Positions 1 to 6,607 of a stretch of DNA of 7,480 bases are shown here, in pieces. Within the stretch, counting starts at the first letter, position 1, and each line of letters begins with the position of its first letter. The stretch is from a bacterium (lineage in GTDB: Bacteria > Chloroflexota > Chloroflexia > Thermomicrobiales > UBA6265), in the NCBI GenBank assembly GCA_029977305.1, contig JAPOLF010000099.1, positions 1 through 7,480 on the forward strand, in the 5' to 3' direction. Made by a program: the position numbers and the translations under genes. The notes beneath the pieces are model-generated. The model saw only the letters and a program-made list of their open reading frames with translations, was not told the DNA's origin and searched no databases.

Positions 1-456
1 GAGGAAGGCGACGATCGCCTCGCCCGACTGCTTGCCGGCGAGGTAGTTGTCCGAGAGCACGGTCATGTTGATCTCGCAGCCCTGCGGCGAGCGGTCGATC
101 GTGTAGAACGGGATCCCAGCCTCCTGCGCGGCCTTGACGGCGGTGCAGATGCCCGCGCTGTCATCAGGCACGGCGACGATCGCGTCAACCTGCTGCGCGA
201 TGAAGTTGTTGATGTCGTCGATCTGCTTCTGCGGGTCACCGCCGGAGGTGGTGGTGATCACTTCCCAGTTCTTGCCCTCACCAGAGGCGACCAAACCCTG
301 CTGGATCTCGAGCTGCGCCCCGACGAGGCCGGGGGCGGAGTACCCGATCACCACCTCATCCTGGGCGGCGGCCGGCAGCGAGGCCATGGTGCCGATCCCC
401 ATCGAAGAGACGAGGGTCAGCGCCACCACGCCAATTCCGAATGCACGACGCTTCAT
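1..456 (-). CDS. Sugar-type ABC transporter substrate-binding protein (N-terminal part, runs off the left edge)
   Basis: This is the extracytoplasmic binding component of an ABC importer of the RbsB/Peripla_BP_4 type, which captures a sugar or similar small ligand for a membrane permease. The 152 visible residues begin with a Sec signal peptide: MKRR, a hydrophobic core, and probable cleavage at AAA|QDE near residue 31. There is no lipobox cysteine. The mature part shows the family pattern: first strand VVIGYS (35-40), then GGDPQKQIDDINNFIAQQVDAI near 72-93, AVPDDSAG, and IPFYTIDRSP with the ligand-contact DR at 121-122. The ATG at 456 is preceded by AGAGGAG about 7 nt upstream, a good ribosome site, so this start is firm. 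It lies 84 bp downstream of the GntR gene on the same strand with no terminator between, so it probably belongs to the same operon. ATPase and permease genes would be expected beyond the left edge. Ligand unknown. Confidence 0.93.
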   Translation of the reverse strand, partial: MKRRAFGIGVVALTLVSSMGIGTMASLPAAAQDEVVIGYSAPGLVGAQLEIQQGLVASGEGKNWEVITTTSGGDPQKQIDDINNFIAQQVDAIVAVPDDSAGICTAVKAAQEAGIPFYTIDRSPQGCEINMTVLSDNYLAGKQSGEAIVAFL

Positions 457-504
457 GCTGTTGCTCCTCTGATTCCTTCCGACGACGATGTCGCGTCCCG
501 AGGC

Positions 505-528
505 TCATCCCCCGGGTGGGTTGACCAT
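505..528 (-). CDS. Possible 8-codon minigene or leader peptide with perfect Shine-Dalgarno
   Basis: Immediately after the GntR stop, the minus strand reads AAGGAGGT (533-540), four intervening bases (GCCC), then ATG (526-528), encoding MVNPPGG and a TGA at 505-507. This is the strongest ribosome-binding site in the window, yet it serves only seven residues. The ATG is in frame with the transporter gene start at 456, from which it is separated by the TGA plus 48 nt. It may be a translated leader that couples translation between the regulator and transporter genes, a remnant of an earlier start, or chance. The sequence alone does not show that it is expressed. Confidence 0.3.
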   Translation of the reverse strand: MVNPPGG

Positions 529-539
529 GGGCACCTCCT

Positions 540-1316
540 TCATCCCCATCGTTGTGCGTCCGTCGCGATACCGCCCTTCGCGGCCGCGCGTTCGGCTTGG
601 GCAATCTCCACCGCGAGCGCCAAGCGCCTCCCGGCGGAAACCATGTGGGCATTCATCGCCGCCTCGGCGCCTTGGACATCACCAGCCGCGATCGCCTCGT
701 AAATCGGGCGATGCTCACTGTACGTGAGATCCCGACCCTCGCGGATCATGACGCGCCGGATCCATGCCTGCAGCAGCGCCTGCACGCTGCCAAGCACATC
801 ACGCAAGGCGGAGTTGTGCGCCGCCTCAGCGACACGGAGGTGGAATTGCACATCGGCATCAATGAACTCAGCGAGATCGACCGACGGGTCTCGCGCCGCA
901 TACATCCGCAACACCTGCAAATGGAGCCCGGCGAGCTCTTCGTCCGTGCGGCGCTCCGCAGCGAGTCCGGCCATGATCGTTTCGATCTTCTGGCGCGCCT
1001 CCACGAGATCCGCCGTCAGCGGCTCACCCAGCAGCAGTCCCCATTCGATCACTTGCGGCAACAGGCTCTCATCACTCCGACGGAGGTAGGTACCGTCACC
1101 ATGCCGGACCTCGACCAAGCCGATCAGGGTCAGCGACTTGATGGCCTCGCGCATCGCCGATCGCCCCACCCCGAACGCCTCGGCCAACTGCCGCTCGCCC
1201 GGGATGCGCGTGCCCGGCTCGATCTCGCCTGAAAGCAGGTACTCGACCAGCCGACGCGCGATCTCAACGGCGATCGGCTCGCGATGGATCGGTTCGATGC
1301 CACGGATCGCGGTCAT
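540..1316 (-). CDS. GntR-family transcriptional regulator, FadR subfamily (FCD domain)
   Basis: This is a DNA-binding repressor or activator that probably senses a carboxylate intermediate of the neighbouring pathway. At 258 aa it has the usual FadR-subfamily length. Residues about 10-80 form the GntR winged helix-turn-helix, with IPGERQLAEAFGVGRSAMREAI at 38-59 and the wing LVEVRHGDGTYL at 67-78. Residues about 100-240 are the all-helical FCD ligand domain. Its likely metal/carboxylate ligands are all present: D155 and H159 (DVQFH), H202 (SEHRPIYEAI) and H224 (MNAHM). The ATG at 1316 overlaps the stop of the upstream dehydrogenase as ATGA, so it is translationally coupled; only a weak GGGG precedes it. 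As a member of the operon it probably autoregulates. The family assignment is clear from motifs; the effector is unknown. Confidence 0.95.
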   Translation of the reverse strand: MTAIRGIEPIHREPIAVEIARRLVEYLLSGEIEPGTRIPGERQLAEAFGVGRSAMREAIKSLTLIGLVEVRHGDGTYLRRSDESLLPQVIEWGLLLGEPLTADLVEARQKIETIMAGLAAERRTDEELAGLHLQVLRMYAARDPSVDLAEFIDADVQFHLRVAEAAHNSALRDVLGSVQALLQAWIRRVMIREGRDLTYSEHRPIYEAIAAGDVQGAEAAMNAHMVSAGRRLALAVEIAQAERAAAKGGIATDAQRWG

Positions 1317-2188
1317 GGTGCGCCCCGATCACTCAGCAGATCGTCACGCAGGCCCGCGTCGCGTCGCTCGCGCAGCGGTAGCAATTCGTCAGGTGTCCCC
1401 GGAAGCATGCTCACCAACTCGTCGACGCTCTCCGCCGTGGAAAGCACCGGCCAGAGATTGCTCGAGATCCGCTGGAAGTTGTGCGCGCCGCCGAGCGCCG
1501 CGGTTTGGAACGGCCCGGTGTAGCGCCAGCGTCGGGCCAGCCCATCACGCACGATCTCGTCCACCACCTCTGGGGTCGCGACGCCCTCCTCGACGACCCA
1601 CACCGCCTCCCGAAGCAACGCGAATTGCAGGCGGTTCCAGACGAAGCCCGGCACGTCCCGCTGGACGAGCACCGGCCGCTTGCCCATCTGCCGCAGCGTT
1701 TCCATCACCGGTTGCTCGATGCCCGCAGTGGTCTCATCGGTCAGGATCACTTCGACCAACGGCATCAACAGGGGCGGGTTCCAGTAGTGCGTGCCGATGG
1801 TCCGCTCCGGATAGCCACAGGCGCGCCCGATCTCGATGATCGGCAGCGAGGACGTGTTCGATGCCAACACGGCGGCAGGCGCTGCGTCGCCGGCTCGTCG
1901 GAGCATCGTCCCTTTGACCTCGAGGTCCTCGGCGACGTTCTCGACGACGAGGTTCGTGTCAGACGCGATGGCCGCGGCATCCGTCACATACGAGACGCGG
2001 GTGGCGGCGTCAGCGACCACCTCCGCGCTCGCCAGCCCCGCGGACTGCACCAAGGCAAGCGATTGCTTCACCCGCTTCTCAGACCCGGCGAGATCCCGCA
2101 CGACGAACTCGACGGCATGACCGCCCACGGCGTACTCCACGCCGATCTGCGCCCCCATCAAGCCCGCGCCGAGGATCGCGATCTTCAT
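1313..2188 (-). CDS. 3-hydroxyacyl-CoA dehydrogenase-family NAD-dependent enzyme (L-gulonate/L-carnitine dehydrogenase-like)
   Basis: This 291-aa cytoplasmic oxidoreductase of the 3HCDH family oxidises a 3-hydroxy group with NAD. The N-terminus is a Rossmann fold with GAGLMG at 7-12. The family sequence follows: ENVAEDLEVK (83-92), SNTSS (110-114), and the catalytic segment GTHYWNPP with H134, then MPLVEV with E146. The C-terminal helical domain starts at DVPGFVWNRLQFALLREA (about 178-195). Single-domain members of this size without a fused hydratase, carrying HYWNPP rather than HFFNP, commonly act on free hydroxy acids such as L-gulonate or L-carnitine, so a CoA substrate is not implied. The ATG at 2188 overlaps the aldolase stop (ATGA), and its own stop overlaps the GntR start in the same way. 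A GGAAGG lies about 13 nt upstream, rather far. Exact substrate unresolved. Confidence 0.92.
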   Translation of the reverse strand: MKIAILGAGLMGAQIGVEYAVGGHAVEFVVRDLAGSEKRVKQSLALVQSAGLASAEVVADAATRVSYVTDAAAIASDTNLVVENVAEDLEVKGTMLRRAGDAAPAAVLASNTSSLPIIEIGRACGYPERTIGTHYWNPPLLMPLVEVILTDETTAGIEQPVMETLRQMGKRPVLVQRDVPGFVWNRLQFALLREAVWVVEEGVATPEVVDEIVRDGLARRWRYTGPFQTAALGGAHNFQRISSNLWPVLSTAESVDELVSMLPGTPDELLPLRERRDAGLRDDLLSDRGAP

Positions 2189-2967
2189 GACGCGGCCAGT
2201 CCCTTCCGCAGCGCGTCGATGCCGGCACGGAGACCGGCTTGGTAGATCCAGATGTCGCCGCTGTAGGCGACGATGCGGAATCCGCTGGCGAGCGCCTCCT
2301 GCGCCATCTGGAGATCACCGCCCATGATTCCTGCGGTCTTCCCGTGCTTGTCGCAGGCGGCGATGACCCGCTTCACGGCATCCAGATACCGCTGGCTGGA
2401 GAACTGCCCCGGGATGCCCATCGAGTTCGTCAGGTCGAAGTGGCCGATCCAGAGCACATCGATGCCGGGCACCGCGGCGATCGCTTCGCACGACTCGAGG
2501 CCGGCCACGGTCTCGATCTGCGCGATCACGAGGACCTCGTCATTTGCCTGCTGCATCTTCTCGAGGATGTCACCGCCGGTGTAGTCGTCGTGGGCGACAC
2601 CGAACGCTGCGCCACGCCGGCCCACCGGAGGGTATTTGCAGGAATCGGCGATAAGTTTCGCCTGCTCAGCCGTGTCGACCATCGGCACCATCACGCCCAT
2701 CGCACCGACATCGAGCACCCGCGCGAGCATGTGGTACTGGATGGCCGGGACGCGGACCATCGGCACGGTGTTGGCGGAGCGCGTCGTGGCGAAGAGCCCG
2801 CGCATCGTCTCGGTCGAGTACCCGGTGTGCTCCATGTCATAGAGCACGAATTCGGACCCGGCAGCCGCGGCCATCCGACCGATGCCGGTGGTGGCGAACT
2901 CCAGCACCATCGTGCCGAGCGAGACACCGCCGCTGTTGATCGCTCGCTTGACGGGGTTCTCTCTCAT
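2185..2967 (-). CDS. HpcH/HpaI-family class II aldolase
   Basis: This is a metal-dependent aldolase of the HpcH/HpaI family. Members reversibly cleave 2-keto-4-hydroxy acids, usually giving pyruvate and an aldehyde. The 260-aa length is typical. The TIM-barrel active-site residues can be matched to the family: H47 (DMEHTGY), R72 (MVRVPA), E152 (QIET) and D178 (GHFDLT). E152 and D178 are the presumed metal ligands. Other hallmarks are LDVGAMGVMVPMVDTAEQA (85-103) and KYPPVGRRG (111-119). GHFDL replaces the common GPxDL loop, marking a divergent subgroup. I chose ATG 2967 over an upstream in-frame start at 3111. It has GGGAGG 7 nt upstream, forms an ATGA overlap with the preceding gene, and begins at the conserved N-terminus; the extension is low-complexity sequence overlapping the upstream gene. 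In the pathway it is the likely carbon-carbon cleavage step. Confidence 0.94.
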   Translation of the reverse strand: MRENPVKRAINSGGVSLGTMVLEFATTGIGRMAAAAGSEFVLYDMEHTGYSTETMRGLFATTRSANTVPMVRVPAIQYHMLARVLDVGAMGVMVPMVDTAEQAKLIADSCKYPPVGRRGAAFGVAHDDYTGGDILEKMQQANDEVLVIAQIETVAGLESCEAIAAVPGIDVLWIGHFDLTNSMGIPGQFSSQRYLDAVKRVIAACDKHGKTAGIMGGDLQMAQEALASGFRIVAYSGDIWIYQAGLRAGIDALRKGLAAS

Positions 2968-4013
2968 CGCGCGGCCTCCCGGAATCGGTCGAGTTTGGCT
3001 TGGAGCAACGGTGAATCGAGCACCTCCCGATTCACCACATTCGGTGGGATGTTGCCTGCAGCGACATCGAGCACCGCTCCCATCGCGACCCGCCCGGTGA
3101 TCCAGATCCACTCGTCAGTGAGGGCGAGTCCGTGCGGCGAGACGATGACGTTGTCGAGTTTCAGGATGGGATCATCCGGATCGACCGGTTCCTTCTCCCA
3201 CACGTCCATGCCGGCCCCGGCGATGCGCCGCTCCTGCAGGACCGTGGTCAACGCGGCTTGATCGACGATCGGGCCGCGCGCGGTGCTGATCAGGTATGCC
3301 GTCGGCTTCATCAACGCCAGTCGATCTGCGTTGAGCAGATGGCGCGTGTCCGGGGTGAGCGCACAGAGGACGGTGACGAAATCACTGCGCGTCAACAACT
3401 CCTCGAGCGAGACCAGTTCGACCCCCATGGCGGCCGCCTGCTCAGGGTTCGCGTAAGGGTCATGGGAGATGATCGTCATGTCGAGCGGCTTCGCCAACCC
3501 GATGAATTCACGGGCGATGTTGCCGAACCCGATCACCCCGAGCGTGCGATTCGAGAGGCCGGTGCCCATCAGTTCGTACTTCTTCGCCCAGCCGCCGGCA
3601 CGGGTGAACCGGTCTTGCTCCAGCAGGCGGTGGCTCAGGGCGAGCAAATAGCAGAGGTTGGTGGTCGCCATCGGCCGACGCACCCCTTCCGGGGTGATGG
3701 TCAGCAGGACGCCATTGCGGGTGCAGGCTGCGACATCGACCGAGTCGTATCCCACCCCATAGCGCGCCACGAGCGCGAGATCAGGCGCCCCTTCGAGCGC
3801 GGCCGCGCCGACGCGTCGCGCCAGCACCGCGATGGCATTGAACGGCGCGATGTCGCTGGCGCTGAGGTCCGGCACCGACTCACCGATGCTGCGATGGGGC
3901 ATCCCGACCTCGTCGAGCAGTTCGGTCCCGATGTTGCCGAACGCCGACCGACCATCCGGGGTGAAGAAATCGCTGGTGAATCCAACCGAGAACGATGCGG
4001 CGTGAGGTGCCAT
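2964..4013 (-). CDS. D-isomer-specific 2-hydroxyacid dehydrogenase
   Basis: This NAD(P)-dependent enzyme interconverts a 2-keto acid and a D-2-hydroxy acid, for example glyoxylate, hydroxypyruvate or a sugar-derived keto acid. It is 349 aa from this start. The N-terminal substrate domain includes VARYGVGYDSVD (82-93). The inserted Rossmann domain has TLGVIGFGNIA (157-167) and D185 in SHDPY, which favours NAD. The catalytic triad is complete: R246 (STARGPIVD), E275 (DVWEKEP) and H294 (VSPHGLALTDE). The start is uncertain. ATG 4013 lies 5 nt past the SDR stop, GTG 4022 would give a GTGA overlap like the ATGA junctions elsewhere in the operon, and GTG 4031 is also open. None has a clear Shine-Dalgarno. 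The choice alters only a few N-terminal residues. Its stop overlaps the aldolase start. Together with the aldolase, it may reduce the cleavage product. Confidence 0.94.
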   Translation of the reverse strand: MAPHAASFSVGFTSDFFTPDGRSAFGNIGTELLDEVGMPHRSIGESVPDLSASDIAPFNAIAVLARRVGAAALEGAPDLALVARYGVGYDSVDVAACTRNGVLLTITPEGVRRPMATTNLCYLLALSHRLLEQDRFTRAGGWAKKYELMGTGLSNRTLGVIGFGNIAREFIGLAKPLDMTIISHDPYANPEQAAAMGVELVSLEELLTRSDFVTVLCALTPDTRHLLNADRLALMKPTAYLISTARGPIVDQAALTTVLQERRIAGAGMDVWEKEPVDPDDPILKLDNVIVSPHGLALTDEWIWITGRVAMGAVLDVAAGNIPPNVVNREVLDSPLLQAKLDRFREAAR

Positions 4014-4018
4014 GGGGG

Positions 4019-4777
4019 TCACCGCACGCACACGCCGCCGTCCACGGTGAAGTGGGCGCCGGTCGCGAATTTCGATTCGTCCGAGGCGAGGAAGACCGCC
4101 ACCCCGTTCATGTCCTCAGGTAGCCCGACGCGCCCGATCGGATGCAGCGCGTGCAGCTTGGCCGAGATCTCCGGGTCGTCGTAGAGCTTCTTGGTGAGCG
4201 GGGTGATGATCGAGCCGGGGATGATCCCGTTCACCCGGATTCCGTATTGAGCGAGATCGGCCGCCATGATCCGGGTGAGCCCCATCACCGCCGCCTTCGA
4301 TGACCCGTACGCGGAGTACCCCGCGCCACTCATCGTCAGACCGGTCGGTGACCCGCAGTTGACGATCGAGCCCCCGTTCCCGGCGGCGATCATCAACTTC
4401 GCCCCATGCTTGCAGACGAGGAACACCCCGCGCGCGTTCACCGCATAGGTGCGCTCCCATACATCCAGCGAACAGTCCTGCACCGGCTGGTCCTCGCCGA
4501 CGAGCTGCACCGCCGCGTAGCAGAACAGGCCGTCCAACCGACCGTGGCGCTCGCGCACGATGGAAAACGCGGATTCGACCGACGACTCGCTGGTGACATC
4601 ACACGGCAGCGGAAAGGCCGCCGGACCCAATCGCTCCGCCAGCGCGCGGATGGCCTCCTCGTTGCGATCCAGCAGGCCGACCTTCGCCCCCTCGTGCACG
4701 AAGGCCCCTGCAGCGCCTTCGCCGAGGCCGCTCCCGGCACCGCTGACGACGATCACTTTCCCGTCCAACCGACCCAT
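4019..4777 (-). CDS. Short-chain dehydrogenase/reductase (classical SDR)
   Basis: This is an NAD-preferring oxidoreductase of the classical SDR family, 252 aa from the chosen start. Visible motifs are SGAGSGLG (12-19, cofactor loop), D37 in LLDRN (favours NAD over NADP), CDV (59-61), N114 in AVNARG, S143 in NCGSP, the catalytic YGSSK with Y157 and K161, and the C-terminal DGGVCVR. The usual NNAG stretch after the fourth strand is replaced by YAAV (87-90), a departure from the family pattern. The start at 4777 gives the normal MGRLDGKVIVV N-terminus and has GGGAGG just upstream. The in-frame ATG at 4789 has only a weak AGGG. The gene lies 30 bp after the VOC gene. It probably oxidises a hydroxyl of a sugar, polyol or sugar acid as an early pathway step; the substrate is not readable. 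Confidence 0.94.
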   Translation of the reverse strand: MGRLDGKVIVVSGAGSGLGEGAAGAFVHEGAKVGLLDRNEEAIRALAERLGPAAFPLPCDVTSESSVESAFSIVRERHGRLDGLFCYAAVQLVGEDQPVQDCSLDVWERTYAVNARGVFLVCKHGAKLMIAAGNGGSIVNCGSPTGLTMSGAGYSAYGSSKAAVMGLTRIMAADLAQYGIRVNGIIPGSIITPLTKKLYDDPEISAKLHALHPIGRVGLPEDMNGVAVFLASDESKFATGAHFTVDGGVCVR

Positions 4778-4807
4778 CTCGCCTCCCATGACGAACGCCC
4801 TAACGAC

Positions 4808-5209
4808 CTAGAACGATGGCCGCACTTCCGTCAGTTCGATGATCACGTTGTTGACCCGTTCGGGCAGGAAACAGGCGAGCCGCCCGCGCCCCCCGCGGAC
4901 GATGTTCACCGCCGCACCACCTGCTAGTCGCGCTGCGGCCTCGGCGATGTCTTCGACGGCGTAGCAGATGTGATGGAGCCCCTCGCCATGTTCCGCGAGG
5001 TAGTCCGCGAGCGGACCGTGCCGCGGCTTGAGGAGTTGGACCATGGATTGGCCTTCGACACCGAGGTAGGTCACCTCGATGCCCAGATGGTCGAGGGATT
5101 CGGTGCCGAGGACCTGCGCGCCGAACCGTCGCTGCCAATCAGCCGCGGCAGCGTCCAGATCGCGCACAACCACGCCGATGTGGTCGATGGAAAGGGCGCC
5201 GGAAGGCAT
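4808..5209 (-). CDS. VOC-family (glyoxalase/methylmalonyl-CoA epimerase-like) protein
   Basis: This is a 133-aa protein of the vicinal oxygen chelate superfamily, with two beta-alpha-beta-beta-beta modules that cup a divalent metal. The pattern matches the methylmalonyl-CoA epimerase/glyoxalase group. H10 sits in IDHIGVVV, Q58 in MVQLLKP, H79/H80 in GLHHICYAV and E125 in IIELTE, together a plausible H-Q-H-E metal site. It also has DLDAAAADWQRRFG (17-30) after the first strand. In this operon it is more likely an epimerase, isomerase or lyase for a sugar-acid intermediate than a methylmalonyl-CoA enzyme, but this is inference. ATG 5209 is preceded directly by an in-frame GTG; neither has a strong Shine-Dalgarno. 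It is the first gene of the operon, with a leader of about 90 nt from the predicted promoter. Confidence 0.88.
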   Translation of the reverse strand: MPSGALSIDHIGVVVRDLDAAAADWQRRFGAQVLGTESLDHLGIEVTYLGVEGQSMVQLLKPRHGPLADYLAEHGEGLHHICYAVEDIAEAAARLAGGAAVNIVRGGRGRLACFLPERVNNVIIELTEVRPSF

Positions 5210-5274
5210 CACCGGAGATCACCCCACGCGGAGCGGCGATGCTCCACGATCCGCCAACCCCGACCGGTGCGCGG

Positions 5275-5288
5275 GTGCACCGGTGCAC
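5275..5288. promoter_or_regulatory. Perfect 14-bp palindrome, candidate operator of the catabolic operon
   Basis: GTGCACCGGTGCAC is its own reverse complement. It lies about 10-23 bp downstream of the predicted minus-strand transcription start, a position where a bound repressor would block initiation or elongation. A partial copy, ACCGGTGC at 5263-5270, repeats the core (5279-5286) with 16-bp spacing. The GntR regulator encoded in the operon is the natural candidate to bind here. The site is not the classical FadR-type GT-N3-AC pattern, so this assignment is inference. Confidence 0.5.
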
Positions 5289-5304
5289 TGGTTGACCTTT
5301 CGGG

Positions 5305-5333
5305 ATGCTAGGCCTGCCAATCAGGGGTGTCAA
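5305..5333 (-). promoter_or_regulatory. Predicted sigma-70 promoter of the catabolic operon
   Basis: On the minus strand a consensus -35 TTGACA (5328-5333) is followed after 17 bp by a -10-like TAGCAT (5305-5310). The start of transcription would be near 5298, giving a leader of about 90 nt before the VOC gene. The candidate operator lies within that leader. Confidence 0.65.
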
Positions 5334-5357
5334 TGGGTTCTGAAGCGATGTCCATCC

Positions 5358-5387
5358 TTGACGTTCCGGCACAACACTCTCTAGCAT
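5358..5387 (+). promoter_or_regulatory. Predicted sigma-70 promoter of the carboxypeptidase gene
   Basis: TTGACG (5358-5363), an 18-bp spacer and TAGCAT (5382-5387) face right, placing the transcription start near 5394, about 55 nt before the GTG start. Its -35 lies 24 bp from the -35 of the leftward promoter, so the two are divergent and back to back. Both share the same -10 hexamer. Confidence 0.6.
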
Positions 5388-5448
5388 CAGTGCGTGAACC
5401 CCGGTCCTGTGCGGTCCGGACGCCCGCCGACCACCATTCGAGGCCCGC

Positions 5449-6591
5449 GTGTCCCCAAGGACGCTCCTGCTCGCCACCCGCCTCATCGCTGTGCTGATGC
5501 TGATCGCCAGCTGGCCGCCGCGTGCGACATCGGCCCAAGAGGCGCCGATCGACATCACCTCCGAGGCGTACATCGTCCTCAACGCCGACACCGGCGAGAT
5601 CTATGCCGAACGCAACATGCATGAGCCCCTCGCCCCGGCGAGTCTGACCAAGATCTTCACCACCATCGAAGCGATCGAAGCCGCCCCGGGGAACACGGTG
5701 ATCGTCACCGATGAGACCGACATGGTGGATTGGGAGGCGACGCAGGTCGGCTTCGGTCCCGGTGAAAGCTTCACCCTCACCGATCTCCTCTACGGGATGA
5801 TGGTCCCCTCCGGGAACGATGCGGCCCGGGCCGTCGCGCGCGCGCTTGGCACGCAGGAGGGCGACTCCCCGGCGGAAGGCGTCTCCCGGTTCATGGAGCG
5901 AATGAACACCCGCATCCAATCGATGGGACTCACCGACACCACGCTCGTCAACCCTGACGGCTGGGGGGTCGACGGCCACCGCTCCTCCGCCTACGACATC
6001 GCCACGTTCACCATGTATGCCCTGCAGTACCCGCGTTTCCTCGAGGCGATCTCCGCACCCTCCTACGAGATGTCAGGTGGGTACCAGTTGACCAACACCA
6101 ACAAGCGCATCGACGCACAGCCCGATCTCATCGGCAGCAAGACCGGGTACGACGACACCGCCGGGTACTGCCTGATGCAGGTGGCGCGGCAAGGCGGCAC
6201 CACGATCATCGCTGTCACCCTCAATGGCGCTGCACCAGACTATTGGTACGACGACAACCGTGCTCTCCTCGACTATGGCTTCGAGCAGTCGGCCGCGCGC
6301 GCTCCGGGAGGCGGCAGCGACCTCCAAGTCGCACGCTTCCTCGATCCCGATGCACCGGCTGTTGCCGCCCTCGCGCAACCTGAGGCGAGGGTGTTCGACG
6401 CGCTCCCAGTCAGTGCGGCACTTGGTGGGGAGGCTCATTCGGCATCGATGGCGGCCGCCTCTTCCGGGATCGCGTCTACCGGCGCGCTCTCGGTCGTGGC
6501 GGTGGTCGTCGCGACCTTCGCCCTGTTGGCCACGGGAGCGATTCGCGCCTTCCGTCTGGCCTCCAGTGGGGCGCCGACTCGCCCAGCGTAA
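5449..6591 (+). CDS. D-alanyl-D-alanine carboxypeptidase (penicillin-binding protein, peptidase S11)
   Basis: This is a low-molecular-weight penicillin-binding protein that removes the terminal D-alanine from peptidoglycan stem peptides outside the cytoplasmic membrane. It has 380 residues. A signal peptide covers about 1-29, with the hydrophobic core LIAVLMLIAS and likely cleavage at TSA|QE. The three active-site motifs of the serine D,D-peptidases are complete: SLTK (S65 nucleophile, K68), SGN (121-123) and KTG (231-233). The C-terminus has a single membrane segment near 345-365 (SVVAVVVATFALLATGAI) followed by a basic tail, so the catalytic domain is anchored outside. The start is GTG, with CGAGG 6 nt upstream, and it gives a well-formed signal peptide. 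The gene has its own promoter and is divergent from the catabolic operon, with no functional link to it. Substrate class is firm; DacA versus DacF naming is not. Confidence 0.95.
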   Translation: MSPRTLLLATRLIAVLMLIASWPPRATSAQEAPIDITSEAYIVLNADTGEIYAERNMHEPLAPASLTKIFTTIEAIEAAPGNTVIVTDETDMVDWEATQVGFGPGESFTLTDLLYGMMVPSGNDAARAVARALGTQEGDSPAEGVSRFMERMNTRIQSMGLTDTTLVNPDGWGVDGHRSSAYDIATFTMYALQYPRFLEAISAPSYEMSGGYQLTNTNKRIDAQPDLIGSKTGYDDTAGYCLMQVARQGGTTIIAVTLNGAAPDYWYDDNRALLDYGFEQSAARAPGGGSDLQVARFLDPDAPAVAALAQPEARVFDALPVSAALGGEAHSASMAAASSGIASTGALSVVAVVVATFALLATGAIRAFRLASSGAPTRPA

Positions 6592-6607
6592 TCCGCCATC
6601 CCGACGG

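Noticed and set aside
519..526. GGTTGACC shared with 5290-5297 as a second regulator site
   Set aside because: An 8-bp match between two regions can easily arise by chance, the arms are spaced by two rather than three bases, and one copy overlaps the minigene start.
2968..3111. 48-residue N-terminal extension of the aldolase from an ATG at 3111
   Set aside because: It overlaps the 3' end of the hydroxyacid dehydrogenase gene, has no family similarity, and the ATG at 2967 has a good ribosome site and an ATGA overlap.
2239..4184. Two long plus-strand open frames (about 340 and 350 codons) at 2239-3261 and 3132-4184
   Set aside because: They run antisense to clearly recognisable aldolase and dehydrogenase genes, their translations are rich in Arg, His and Asp with no family motifs, and such open frames are expected opposite high-GC genes.
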